Positions 13,401 to 24,632 of a stretch of 64,000 nt of DNA are shown here, piece after piece. Source of the DNA: Acanthosoma haemorrhoidale (Eukaryota > Arthropoda > Insecta > Hemiptera > Acanthosomatidae); assembly GCA_930367205.1 (NCBI GenBank), contig OV884009.1:95625189-95689188 (forward strand), in the 5' to 3' direction. Within the stretch, counting starts at the first letter, position 1; each line of letters starts with the position of its first letter. A program made the position numbers and the translations under genes. The notes beneath the pieces are model-generated. The model saw only the letters and a program-made list of their open reading frames with translations. It searched no databases and had not been told where the DNA came from.

Positions 13401-16400
13401 TCCCTAAAGAAAATAATCTTCTCGCAAAGAAATGACATGTCCGAGAAAAAGGTGGTGCAGTTCAGCCATTGACGCTCTTGATGTGTGGGCAGTCACCCCA
13501 TCTTGTTGGAACCACGTCCTGGGCCTCGTTATGTGTCTGCTCCGTAGCTCAGTAACAAGAAATGTTCTAATAATTTCCAGGTAACATGATTCCGACGGCA
13601 CACCATACAGTTACCCGTTCACAATACAAGCGTCATTCATGGATATTGCGTGGGGTTTGTAGTGCCCAGTACCTAGTTTTGTTTAGTCAGCAAACCGGAT
13701 AGGTGGAAGTGGGCCTCGTCACTGGTCATGATAACGATGTCTTCTGTCAACATTTCAAGCATTGTTTGAGTGAATTCCATTCTGATGACGTAATCACGAG
13801 GCAACCACTGTTGTGTAATCACAAGTTTATAAAGGTGGAAGCTGAAATCCTTTAGGATCCTCTGAACGGATGAATGGGAGATCCTCAGTGCAGCTGCTTT
13901 TCTCCGTAATGAACTCCCTGAGCTTGCCTCCACTGCCTGGCGTAAATGTTCCAAAGATTGTGGTGTACGAACAGTTGATCCCCTACTGCTCTTTTCGCTT
14001 GAAGTCCGCTTGCCCTGAATATACCAACCCATTTGACTATGGTAGGCCTTGAAGGAACACGACCGTGACACCCGATATTGAAGTGCATACGGAACTATCT
14101 TTGAACCACCGTCGCAGAATCACCGTTCTTCAGAAACGCTTCCACTGCAAACGCACGTTGCTCATCACTCCACGGATCTATGATGTCAACTGAATGGCAG
14201 GGTCAGGGGAACAAAACGAGACCATCCCCACCCTTCTACGACCCTTCCTCACATCACTGGGCCTTTTTCAAACTGTAAATAGACCACTGAAACACCCTGT
14301 ATCACTTTATTTCACTAACTTCCATCATTATTATTAAGTTATTACTTAAGTTTTCCTCACACATTTTTATACAGGAGTTTGCAGCTGACCACCAATAGCA
14401 TATTATATATAGTATATTACATTATATGAGCTTATAATAAATCACTTAAAAGGGAAAATAAAAAACTGAACAATAATAAAATTTTTGAGGGGTATCAAAA
14501 CCAAAAATCTCAACTTTTTTGAAAAACTAAGTTATGCACATTATATTCTTCTTATGAATAAGCTCTAATAACAGCTACAATGTTTGGCTTCAAAACTGGT
14601 AAATCTCTTTTGTTGAGTACAAAAACATTTCTAGGATTTCAAGTAGGTAAATATCCGACATTTTGAATTTCTCCTAAAAGAATTGGAAAAGTGGAGATAG
14701 CTGCTTTTGATTCCTCATTTTTTTTAAAAATAATTACTCTAGTTGGTGTTGGATGGTATGCTCTCCCTCTCCGGCGTTGAAACAATCTTTGACAAAATAG
14801 GATTAAAAGAAGAATCATTACAATAGAAATAAAACCGACAGCTCCCAAGGAAATCAAAAAAGCAGGAGTAAACAAATTATCCATCATTAGTTCAGTATTT
14901 TCTACTTTTCCTCCTCCTGGAGTATCTAGAAATAAATAAAAATATTACTTATATTACAACTGATAAACAAACATTCATATTTAAATATGGGTTTAACAAT
15001 TTTAATTTTACGATATTAATCAGCACCAAAAGTTTACTAGTAGATCCAGGGATCGGAGACCTGAGAGCCTTTTAATTTCTAAATAGGATAAATTCTAAGT
15101 TTATGTGGCAAACAGAGTACCCATCTATCAAAGACAGCAGTTGTGTTATATGAAAGTATTGACAACAGTTCCAATAAAATTTTATATCAATCAACCAGTA
15201 AAAATAAGTTCTCATTCTACAAGTCATACAGAAAAGGAAATAAACACATGCACTTAAAAATATAACAACAATACTAATAAACTTAAAGACACAATATATT
15301 CAAAATCTAGAAAATCATGACTAGATGTAATTGTAGTCATTTACTATTCCCAATGAAAATGGATTCAACGGCTCTAAGATACCAAAATTTGTCTGATTTC
15401 AAAATAATTCAGAATATAAGAATAATACCACATAAAGGAGACCAGAGAGTACGAACCAGCTTAGAAGCATAAAGCCAGTTGAAGAGACCATCCATCATCC
15501 AACAATGAGAAATGTATACATGATATTATAAATCTTTGTCTGTATTAGGGAACTATTATTTGAATTATTACCTTCACCCTTTGTCGCAAGACTTGTCCAT
15601 TAGTTTATTTTAATTCTATTCCTCTCCCAGTAACCGAGACAGTACGGTACTTAGGCTTCCATCTCGACAAACGACTGACCTGGAACCCACATACGAGACT
15701 AAAAAGACAAGAACTAAACAGACGCTTTGGACAACTGTACAGACTATTTCAAAGGACATCCCATCTCTCAATAGAAAATAAACTACTAATCTACAAAGTT
15801 ATACTTAAACCAATCTGGACATACGGAATAGAGCTATGGGGGACAGCAAAAAAGTCGAACATCAAGCGTATCCAATCCTTTCAATCCAAAGTCCTGAGAA
15901 CAATAGTAAATGCCCCTTATTATGTCAGCAACAAAACCCTTCATAACGACCTTAATATACCCTACGTTCTAGAACTCATCCCTTCCAAGTTTATTAGCCT
16001 TTCCAACCACCCTAATCCTGTAGCACAGTCTTTGCACTGCGCCACTCATCCCTATAATCCTCCTCGGAGACTGAAACGGCAGTGGCCTTGTGACCTGCTA
16101 TAATCGCGTGACAGTGGGAGTCCTGGCAATGGCCAGTTTCTCCAATCATGTCCTATTGTATGAATGAGTGAGTGAATGATGACTGTAAATATGGTATGAA
16201 TGAGATCATTTATCTGTATTATTATTGCCTTATAAAAGGCAGATTGTAATTATTGCACAATAAAGTTATAATAATTATTAAAAAAAAAAGAACATTGTTT
16301 TTTATTCAACGCTAGAAACATGTCAAAAAGATAAGAAACCAAAACAGCATCTGAAGCTGAGGCTGAGCTAAAGTGGAAAAATACTGATTTGTTTCAAGTC

Positions 16401-19400
16401 TTCTAAACCCAGAAGGGGATTCCATGATTTCAACAGAAAGCAAACCGAATTTGTGTAAGATTCATTAAACTTACGAAATTAAAAATTAGGAGCAAATCTC
16501 AGAAAATCATTATAAGTGAATTAAAAGAACATTCTTTTTCCAAATGAAAATACTATTTCTAGATTATTATTGTATCAACATTGTTGCATCCAAACAAAAT
16601 TACTGCATATGATGTAGGAAATCAACCAATGACATTCCTCTGAATTGTTATAACTGGAATATTGCAGCATCCGGCATCCTTGTAAGCGGTTTCCACCATA
16701 GCTAGATAGTGGTGGATTGAAAAGAAAGAAGAAATTTAGTAAAGCTGGATTTGAAAACTGAGAGGGAAGAAGAATGACAGATTAAATTAGAAAAATTAGA
16801 TAATGGAACAGAAGTTCTTACGGTTGTAAGCACAGACAAGAAAGGAGCAGATCTGTAAGGGAGGGATAGATAAAGGTCCTATAAGCAAGATTATTGTACT
16901 GGATATAGAACAATAATATTTGGGGGAACCAAATGTTAAATTTTAGTGCACATAGTATAAGCAATGACAGCCCTAGTGTTGGCCTTTCATACCACAACAC
17001 TAATCATAATTGCTGGGTATGACCAGTCATAAAAAATTTGTTTGGTATTGCAATATTATATACAAACTATTTTAAGTTATTTGTTTATAGTTAATAATTT
17101 TCTAATAAACAAGATTTTCCTTATTTTTGGTTTCTTTGATCATAGTTCATACAATTTATTCTGATTTATAAATAATATTAATTTTTTGTACTGGACATCA
17201 ATTTTAAACTATGATAAATGGTTCCATCAATTGTCAAATCAAATATTAAAACATCAGTTTTGAAAAGTGTGTTGCTAGCAACAATGAATAGACAAACTAT
17301 AAAAAAAGGATGTGTTACTAAAGGCAAACACACAGAACACAAGCATATAACAGAAAAACATATAAAATAAGATGAGTACAAATTTATATACCTAAAATTA
17401 CAAAAATAAATAAATATACCTACCACAAGATGGAATATCACAATGCTGCCATCTCATCAATTCATTCATTGTATAACACCAAGGAGTATGTTCTTCACCT
17501 CCAGCATTTCTACAATAGTTTTCAGCATTCTGAACTTCAGGAAATACATTTGGTGGACGATCATACGAGTGAGGTTTTGCTGAGTCCCAACGTTGACAAG
17601 ATAATCCGGACTTAGTTACATTTTTTGTGCCTTGGTACCATCTTCCACGGCCAATAATACAATCAGCTATAAAAAGATTAGTTTGTAAGAATTTAATTAA
17701 TTCTTTTCCAGAAACATTTCCTCGACTTATATATCCAACTTATGGTGATGGATAATTAATTTGAAAAATAATAATAATAATCCGATTAAGAATATTTTTC
17801 TTTTAATCATAAAACAATTTTAATTTCAACAAGACAAGGTTTCATAAATTACGTAGAATCAATCAAATATCAATTGCTGGACGAGCACTTGAATGTATGA
17901 TTTCTGGAGCTCCAGATTATACCCACATTTACAGGGCAAAACAGGCCAATCTTGGTCACAGCAGTGTTGGGGTGTAATAAATATATGCGAGATTAATTAT
18001 CAAAAATTATAATTTATAGACAAATCATTCATTACAAATTATCTATTAATTTATTTAAGAACAATAATTAAAACAGATGAACTTGTGAACACCAAACACT
18101 GATAGTGTGGTGGATAATAGTTAATATGTAATTAGGCTGCTTAAAATACAAAAATAAAAGTAAAATTAAAAGTATTAAAATAACTAGATCCTAGGATTAG
18201 TGACATCAAAGTTAATTGTTTGAGATATTGACATCATTTACAGTAGTGTTGTGATGAGTGTCAGGAACGTCTCTGTAATATTTTTGGTTGCATTATTTTT
18301 TCTTCAAGCACCATACCGAGTGAAGAAGCTTAATTAGCCAGTAACATCTACACTAGGATAACTAGAAGTCCATGTCAGCCAGGACCTGGATGAAGTCAGG
18401 GCTGATGTGTTCCACAACACAGTAAAACATAGTGATAATCAGTGCTTGACAGCAGAGTTGGACAAGTGGCAACCATTACAATCTAGCAGTGATAATGAAT
18501 CGTTTAAAAGGTTGCTGTCAGTTCAGACAAGCCAGAGATTCAGGACCATAAGAGAGAAACCTACTCAGACAACCAAATACAATGAACCATTTGTGTAAAA
18601 CAAATGTTAGTGAATGCGCTATGAATATATTGAATGTAAATAATGTAAGGCACAAATCATATAAAAAGCTAAAGAGCTCCAATAACAAATGTTCTAAAAC
18701 TTATCAATCCGACAGTTGAGAAATAGGTGGAGGAGTCACCTTTCCAATAGACAGCTTGGTATGGAACAAGCATGGATTAAATAAGAATTCCCTCACGTAA
18801 TCAACTGCTGGTACTTATCTCTTTAACACAAGACAGCATCTACAAATCATTAGGAAAACATGCTTCTGTGTTTCAGGAGGACGTTTATGCAATTATGAAT
18901 TCCAAAACAACCATGTGTTTTGTCAAAGAAGATCAATGATTTCGACACTTCAAGCTAACTAATATCATCCTTGGTAAGATAAGGCAAGAAAGTTCTCACT
19001 CAACTGCCAAAAATAAAATATGTTTATTATGTGGATCCAGCTAACAAAAGTGTATAAGGTATGATGATACAAAGGCCAATGAACTGCCCAGGCAAGGAAC
19101 AGAGTCCCCATGCACCAGACATTGGAATGCCTAAAGACACAGCTGATCTAACTGAATGGAGCAATGGATCTGGTCCAGAACTGATAAACAATCCAAGTCG
19201 TCAGCCAGCCCACCCTTTGATCTTCATAAAATGCATTCTACTGAATATCACCTGATAATAGGTTTCCTAGTTCTAATTAGTCTTCGATGTACTAAGTTCT
19301 GTATTGCATTACAACATTTTTGTTGGCCTTTAATGCCAGAATCACTAAATTTCCCCAATATCTTTTTTTTTTAATATAAAATGAGTTATTATATTGGAAG

Positions 19401-22400
19401 AGATAGTATAACTCAGGTTTTAAATAACACCAATGTTCATTTCTCTACATTAGTTTTTCTTTAATTGCAAGCATTTTCAAAATCCAAAAACATCTATTGT
19501 CCTCAGGTGCTATCATCTATGGATCATCAGTCCACCACTTCTTTTTTTTTAAGTTTTTTTTCTAGGTTACATACAAATCACTCTAAAAAAATAATAATAA
19601 TTTTTAAATAAAGTACAACTCTCACTTGTGATTTCATCCTTTTTCATCTCAGTGAGCTTTATATAAGAGCAGGTGGGCGTTCGAGGATTATATTTCGGTA
19701 ATTCTTCACAGTTAGGTAATGAAAAATGTCCTTTTGATTTAAAAAAAATTCCCCTCTTCTTATTTTCTTCAATCAGAGCCCAATCATTATAACAAAATAA
19801 ATCTTTTACAGCAATGCAGTCTTCATAGCACAGAGGTAATGCAACTGTACTGTTTGGATTTATGACACACTGTGGAAAAGCATAGGCACACAGCAATTTC
19901 TGGAAAAAAAAAAAAAAAAAAATGGATTGAATGGATGCAGTAATGGTATTTGAATAAATTTAAAAGCTCAAATGTCAATAACACATAAAAATAAGTACAG
20001 AACATTGACATTATGTCAATTTGTTTCCTTCTGTTAAGTGCAAATTTTTTTGTGACACTCATGACTTAAAAATTATATTTGTTGACAGCTAACTGTTAAG
20101 GCTGCAAAATTTCTAATGACCACAACAGATAACACACAATTTGCAGCTCTGACTTTAATTCTAGGAATGATCATGTTTGTTTCCCGAGGGTTGTGAATCT
20201 GAAGGGCCTCTTCTTTAGATAAAGAAATGGATCTATCAAACAAAGGTTTTAAATATTTACCGAAGACTCTAATAAAAATAATCAGGCATTTTTTAACTAG
20301 CACTGTTGTAGCCAACCCAATTATTAGTTTTTGTAGTTTCCATTAGCAGTGGATATGCACGGCGAGAGGAGGTTTATCAAATTCAAGCATTCCTATTGTA
20401 GTACTATGTAATATGGACCATGATTGTAAGTTCCAATACAATTTGTTTTAGAATATATATGTTTCTTTTATAATACGTAATAATTTGATTCTTTATTGAA
20501 GTTAGTTTGTAGGAGTTATTAAAAATATAAAAGGGGCATCTATTTAACCTAAACAGTGTACAGTACATCGCTCAACAGTTATTATTACAATATAAATTTT
20601 GATAATAAATAAAAGCAGCAATAGACAAAAGAACAAACATACCTTACAGGAAAAAAGGGAACTCTGCCAGGTTATGGACATTACAGGTACCGTTAACAGA
20701 GAAAATGCAGGTATAATAGTGTACGTCAATAACAATGAAACCTCCTGTTTAACAATAACAATTAGCGAAATAACAGAAAGAAATACAAGATAGAGGGGGG
20801 AAACTCCAATAGACACTCAAAAAGCAAACACTTCCACTTCTTCTTCTGGGGACTCGCACCATTTCTTTTGTTCAGGACACAGACTACACAGATCTGGGTC
20901 ACTCTCACACTGGAAACTTTCTGTAGATGTTTACCCGACAGAGAACCCTTAAAACTAACTACACTTGCTGAATAAACTTTGAGATGGTCACCCTCCAGAA
21001 CACAGAAAATTTTCATGATAAAATAATATGTTTGAGCTCATAAAATTTTAATCAAATTTTTTTTAAATTATTTTTAAACAAATACATCTCTGTATATATT
21101 ATTTAGCCCAGATAAAATTTGGGGGGGGGGGGGGGGAATTGTAAATATTATATAAATGATAAGATTAAAACTTAACTTAATCTAAGTTATGAAATGTATT
21201 TATTTTATTTCTTCTAAACAGCTATCTTATTTTTGGTTACATCAACTTAGGGAAAAAATAGTTTGAAAAACTATAAATTTGAAGCAGTAAATAAGGTAGT
21301 GTGATCTCTCGACCCAAACATAAGGTTTTGAGCTTTAGGGACTAGGCTTTGGACCGGGGCTTAAGCTCTGAGTGTTGAGGTTGAGGCTGTACTGGACTAT
21401 CCCCCTTACAACTTGAATATCCAGATCCACTTGGTAACGTTGGCCTACTAAATTCTTAGTACCAACTTGGACGAATATTTCGTACGGATCTTTCCGTTTA
21501 ATCCTTATTTATTTATCATTGCAGCTATTTATACTATCAGAAATTACAATTTCAGAATTAAAGGAGTAATTACCTAGCTAAATTGTAATTTCATACCAAG
21601 AGGTTTACATTTATTTTAAAATTACTTCACAGTATTTTTTAACGAGTACTCAGAATAGTAAATTTTATTTATAATTATTTTAACCAGGTCTGGTATTAAA
21701 ATTTTGTTATTAATTAATTTTAAACTAAGTGCACCACCATTGTGTATAATTTTTTTTAAAATAAAGAGTATTGTGATTTGGTATGAATTTCGAGTTGGCT
21801 GTTTATTTATTTGTTTGTTTTGCATCCGTTATATTTTTTCTTCAGTATATTTTTGTGGCATAGAACCCACCTTAGTTTGAGTTATCACTTAGAGGATTTT
21901 AATTCTTTACGGATAACCCAGTGTAAACATATATCATTCATTTTTTTTTTTAATTATAAAGTTCTTGATGGCATCATATTTACAGCTTATGGTTACTGTT
22001 CAATATTCAGATAACCTTCCATCGATCAAAACTGAATTCCTTTGAGAGAAGAATTGTAATATAAAGACTTGAATTAATAATTTATTATGTTAAATGGATG
22101 TTATTTTTTATTTAAATAAATGCCTTAAGAGAAGCATGACAGATTATCCAGCACAGGCTGTTAGAATGTTTCCTAAATTGGCATACCATTAGCCTTCTTT
22201 TTGAATAAATTTATTATATTCAGGATAGGCTTTGTAATATCTGGTTCTGTGAGGTTCATTATTGCCAGTTACTCATAGTGATATGCAAAAGCTTCAGTTC
22301 CTAAGTTCTGCAGCAGTTGATGGTTAGCTGGATACTGCCAGAGAAGATGATAGTCCTTCAGTTCTCTGAGTTAACAATGAAGGCAAGCAATTGATGTGTC

Positions 22401-23827
22401 TACCGTATACTAAGACTGTCTACTGTCTCGAAGATTGAGTTCTCAGGTCCAATATTTCAATCCTTCTCAACTTCAAATCAAAGAACATCCCGACTGTTAT
22501 CAAGTTCTTCTGTAACTTGAGGTATTGGTTGCTTGGATAGAGACAAAGTGTAGAGAAATATTACCATAGGTATTTGCACAGAAGCCGCCTCATTCCTAAC
22601 TTGACTATTACCTCTTAGCACCTGCAGTAACTTCGGGAAGAGAGATCAGAGAACTGGAGTAACAAGCAATAACCGAATGACCTACTACTGAAAGTAACAA
22701 TAGAGAGGTGAAAAAAAAAATGTACATAGTGACAGTAGACTGAGTAAAACTGTATACTGCTTCAAGGACATAAGCTTATAAAGGATCTAGATGGAACCAG
22801 TTACTAAATGGTTCGTGGCTAGAACACCAGCAACAGATGAAAAGATGTGTGAATACAATCAAACTTACTATACAACGATATTAGTTTACTTAGTACAAGA
22901 CTACTTGAACTAGTGAAAAGGAAATAACCTTGAAGAACTGTAGGCCATAGCAAATATCACTCTAGTATGATATAGACTAAAGTAAAACCAACTAATTTTT
23001 AACATGCATGAGACTAAGTAAATAATATTTTCAAGAAAAATTACAGTAGTAAACATAGACATTAAATTAAATTCAATAAAAAAAAACATGCATACTTCAC
23101 TATCTAGTAATATTATTTGACAGATAATTTATCTGAAACTCTCATTTGTATATTGAAAAAACACTACTTAGTATTAGCAGACAATTGAAACTAGAGTAAT
23201 ACAGGGCTACAGTGCTGAATCTCTTTGTCTCAAAAATAATTCAAAAATGAGAAATAAATATGAGAGACAGGATACTTATTAGAGTTTAGAAATGAAAATA
23301 TGACAAGTACTGAAAATAACATGCTCAGAAGGGTATCCCATTGACTCTCTTAGAACAGCTATGAAATACGCGTGTATACATCAATGCTACAAACATTTCA
23401 CTTCCATGCTAACATTAAATCACATGCTTCCTAACAATAATAATTGAAATAACCATAATTGAATGTTATAAACACAAGCAGGATAAATATATGTACCTCT
23501 GCTGCACTTTTACAAGGTTCCTTAAGAGTGCTGATCATCTCATCCCACAAGCCGGTAGTGATATGTTCATTACGCCAACTGCCCGAATTAGCCTCACTCA
23601 TGTTAAACCAAACAGATCCGGATAAATAGTTTTTGCAAATTCTCCCAGAGTATGGAGCACAATTCCCTCCATTTTGATTAATTAGTGATACACCTTAGTA
23701 ATACAAAAATTAAGTCAGTAACCTTAGAAAAAATCATAGTTATACAAAATATTAGAGTAAGGTCAGAAATCAACTTACCTTTAACCAGCAAGACAAAATA
23801 AACCAAATTAACTGCGAAAACTAACAT
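3588..23827 (-). CDS. Nrk: Nrk/Ror2-type receptor tyrosine kinase, 7-exon gene (whole locus)
   Basis: Seven minus-strand exons join in phase: 23827-23779, 23693-23497, 19899-19626, 17666-17424, 14925-14660, 12720-12565 and 4436-3588. They total 2034 nt, about 677 residues plus stop. Predicted protein order is signal peptide (1-16), Frizzled-type cysteine-rich domain with ten cysteines (about 17-170), kringle (176-254, six cysteines), one transmembrane helix (about 276-299), juxtamembrane segment, and tyrosine kinase (about 380-660). This Ig-less layout is that of insect Ror-family receptors. The kinase resembles Nrk/MuSK more than Ror1 ([24 protein letters not shown]). These plasma-membrane receptors act in Wnt-related and neural or neuromuscular signalling; the function here is inferred from the family. 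The longest intron (4437-12564) is about 8.1 kb and contains transposons. The donor of the fifth exon is the weakest point. Confidence 0.93.
4620..5080 (-). pseudogene. CR1/L2-like reverse transcriptase relic in Nrk intron 6
   Basis: The minus strand holds fragments of the RT catalytic neighbourhood in alternating frames: a GVVQGSS-like piece near 4930, a decayed YADD region near 4850-4880 ([13 protein letters not shown]), then [18 protein letters not shown] near 4800-4720 (the 'KTE' motif block). Frame changes and stops show decay. It lies inside the last intron of the kinase gene in the same orientation as the gene. Confidence 0.5.
5081..7705. other. Nrk intron 6, first part: no gene recognised
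   Basis: This AT-rich intron sequence carries only short frames with no domain signature on either strand. A slightly GC-richer patch at 6480-6545 has no assignment. Confidence 0.4.
7708..8973 (-). mobile_element. Mariner element, both TIRs and TA target duplication, dead transposase
   Basis: The 1266-bp element is bounded by TA dinucleotides at 7706-7707 and 8974-8975. The terminal inverted repeats share GAGGTTTGATCAAAAAGTAA at both ends, diverging further in. The transposase reads on the minus strand from 8773: an HTH half ([31 protein letters not shown]), then [16 protein letters not shown], then TGYKTWVY where mariners normally have a GDE motif holding the first catalytic Asp. Near 8080 the second Asp motif (HHDNAPAH) and near 8000 the third (MAPCDFF) remain. 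The loss of the first Asp, a frameshift near 8460 and stops make it non-autonomous. It is intronic and in the same orientation as the kinase gene. Confidence 0.9.
8961..9109. repeat. 78-bp-period tandem duplication covering the mariner end
   Basis: A 71-bp stretch at 8961-9031 recurs at 9039-9109 with no mismatch seen by eye, separated by 7 bp. The first copy contains the last 13 bp of the mariner TIR (TGATCAAACCTCG), its TA target copy and adjacent host sequence, so the duplication postdates the mariner insertion. Confidence 0.9.
9110..12564. other. Nrk intron 6, second part: no gene recognised
   Basis: AT-rich intron sequence without a supported gene. It contains a short (TAA)n tract near 9288-9305, a strong hairpin at 10807-10846 and a T-run near 12001. 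Short frames here lack domain features. Confidence 0.4.
10807..10846. repeat. Inverted repeat with 14-bp arms
   Basis: ATTGTTTTAGTGGT (from 10807) pairs with ACCACTAAAACAAT (ending 10846) across a spacer of about 12 nt. No transposon ends or function could be assigned. It lies inside an intron. Confidence 0.6.
12565..12720 (-). CDS. Nrk: Nrk coding exon 6: juxtamembrane segment and glycine loop
   Basis: This exon is 156 nt (52 codons), phase 0 at both ends, with an acceptor preceded by a T-rich tract and a CAG|GTTGAT donor. It encodes the juxtamembrane stretch ending in [20 protein letters not shown]. The GQGAFG glycine-rich ATP loop is residues 386-391 of the model. It joins directly to the AKAPGLL start of exon 7, as in MuSK and Nrk kinases. 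Confidence 0.95.
13083..14299 (-). mobile_element. Tc1/mariner-superfamily element of the DUF4817 type, defective
   Basis: The 1217-bp element has TIRs beginning CAGGGTRTTTCAGTGRTCTATT and flanking TA at 13081-13082 and 14300-14301. Minus-strand frames give the DUF4817-type helix-turn-helix ([14 protein letters not shown], near 14050), [17 protein letters not shown], the first catalytic block DEAHFHLSG (near 13700) and the second block [10 protein letters not shown] (near 13500). The block that should carry the third acidic residue (SPDLxPCDFFLWG in related elements) is absent after SLREDYFL, where the frame jumps to the C-terminal region. With frameshifts and that deletion it cannot be autonomous. 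It sits in Nrk intron 5. Confidence 0.85.
14660..14925 (-). CDS. Nrk: Nrk coding exon 5: transmembrane helix
   Basis: The exon begins after a tttctag acceptor. A Gly-rich stalk ([12 protein letters not shown]) leads to a hydrophobic helix (about residues 276-299, [20 protein letters not shown]) and a basic stop-transfer [11 protein letters not shown], followed by cytoplasmic sequence. The frame closes at 14639, so the exon must end before it. The GT at 14659-14658 gives phase 0, which exactly fits exon 6, but its context (AAAAT|GTCGGA) is far from consensus. The exon end is therefore probable, not certain. A different donor, or an extra small exon, is possible. Confidence 0.8.
14926..15569. 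other. Nrk intron 4 portion: no gene recognised
   Basis: AT-rich intronic sequence between exon 5 and a Jockey insertion. No coding or repeat signature was recognised. Confidence 0.4.
15570..16289 (+). mobile_element. 5'-truncated Jockey-clade LINE, 3' end with poly(A)
   Basis: Plus-strand coding resumes mid-RT and runs in one frame: [18 protein letters not shown], then [20 protein letters not shown], then the C-terminal tail ending at about 16100. A 3' UTR with an AATAAA-like signal (CACAATAAAG near 16256) and an A-run at 16280-16289 follows. This is the typical product of target-primed reverse transcription that stopped early. The coding part is nearly free of stops, suggesting a recent insertion. 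It is antisense to the kinase gene. Related sequence occurs at 25590-26900 (minus) and 27843-27966 (plus). Confidence 0.85.
16290..17423. other. Nrk intron 4 portion: no gene recognised
   Basis: AT-rich intron sequence with only short, featureless frames. Confidence 0.4.
17424..17666 (-). CDS. Nrk: Nrk coding exon 4: kringle domain
   Basis: The 243-nt exon has a tatag acceptor and a TGTG|GTAGGT donor and enters and leaves in phase 1. It encodes one complete kringle from C176 to C254 of the model: six cysteines, [11 protein letters not shown] near the start, SCQRWDS, the PNVFPE turn, NYCRN and TPWCYT. In Ror/MuSK receptors this extracellular kringle follows the Frizzled domain, as here. The exon boundaries coincide with the domain. 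Confidence 0.95.
17667..19625. other. Nrk intron 3: unassigned, possible old retroelement debris
   Basis: No gene is supported. The segment 18200-19370 is less AT-rich than its surroundings and carries broken plus-strand frames (18407-18598, 19061-19374) that look like decayed element coding sequence, but no diagnostic motif was found. Confidence 0.3.
19626..19899 (-). CDS. Nrk: Nrk coding exon 3: second half of the Frizzled cysteine-rich domain
   Basis: The acceptor is a T-run ending ccag, with exon start at 19899; the donor is ACAA|GTGAGAG. The exon encodes [27 protein letters not shown], then [29 protein letters not shown] and PTCSY, supplying seven of the ten CRD cysteines. This is the hallmark sequence of Ror/MuSK-type CRDs, which bind Wnt-like ligands in characterised family members. 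It starts in phase 0 and ends in phase 1, matching its neighbours. Confidence 0.95.
19900..23496. other. Nrk intron 2: no gene recognised
   Basis: About 3.6 kb of intron. It contains a 16-G homopolymer at 21121-21136 and a less AT-rich patch near 21300-21480 and 22140-22700, neither assignable. Frames on both strands are short and without motifs. Confidence 0.4.
23497..23693 (-). CDS. Nrk: Nrk coding exon 2: first half of the Frizzled cysteine-rich domain
   Basis: The acceptor is actaag at 23695-23694; the donor is GAG|GTACAT. The exon joins the phase-1 signal-peptide exon and runs [17 protein letters not shown], then [14 protein letters not shown], then [14 protein letters not shown] and EPCKSAAE. 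The C-x-PY-x-G-x-x-C start and the TTGLWDEM block are typical of Ror/Nrk receptors. It holds three cysteines of the CRD and ends in phase 0. Confidence 0.93.
23779..23827 (-). CDS. Nrk: Nrk coding exon 1: start codon and signal peptide
   Basis: ATG at 23827 opens a 16-residue hydrophobic stretch ([16 protein letters not shown]) ending at an AAAG|GTAAGT donor in phase 1, which fits exon 2. This is a credible secretory signal. No other upstream in-phase exon was needed. The promoter is presumably upstream (23828 onward), but I found no convincing TATA or initiator combination. Confidence 0.85.
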
Positions 23828-24632
23828 TCTATTAAGTTGATTAGTTCACAGCTACTAAGACATTAACTATTATGTTACCATAATAATGAAAAAGGTTTTT
23901 ATATAATAGCACAAAAACTATCAACAAAAATTAAAGTAAAAGAGAGAATACAAGAAGAATATGACTTGATAAACATAAAGTTATTAAACTCTCACGTCAA
24001 ACAAAAAAACACATTCTTAAAACAACGTAAATGTTGACCCAACGATATAAATGATAAATGAAAAGAAAATTCATGATAATTCATATTAAACCAAAATAGG
24101 ACGCTTCAAATGAAACAGTTAAAAAAATGTTTTGAACTACTAAACTTGATATCGATATAAGAAAAGGCTAAAATCCAAAGCAGAACTTATTACAGTTCCT
24201 CCAGAAACTATTAAAAGATGGATGTGAAGATATCAAAATGAATTCCCCTGTAACAGCTTTTGGAGGTTTCACAAAAACGATAATACAACAAGCATTCTAG
24301 GGAATTCCTAAAAATGACTAGTAACGAGCAGATATTGATCACCAAGGGTTCACATTATGATGGCATTTCCTAATGTCATCCAACCAACACCAAGATTAAA
24401 CACCATAAAACATGCCGTCATTCGATCTACAGCCGGCCCACCCATAGTATCTGGACGTTTCACACCCGGTCGTTAAAACCCAGTAAAATTCAAGAAACTG
24501 GCACAGGAAGGGAATATGCTCTAAGACCCTGTAAGCATCATCTATTCTCTTGTCCCAAAGAAGGTGTCACTAGGACCTTGTCCAGTGACTATTGGATAGA
24601 AAAAGGTCTTGCCTGACCTTTTTAGCGCCCCT
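23828..24632. other. 5' flank of Nrk: nothing recognised
   Basis: This interval should include the 5' UTR and promoter of the kinase gene. No coding motif or known repeat was recognised. Confidence 0.35.

Noticed and set aside
20544..20816. Hydrophobic 90-codon minus-strand frame resembling membrane segments
   Set aside because: AT-rich intron sequence easily yields hydrophobic frames; no start context, no family resemblance.
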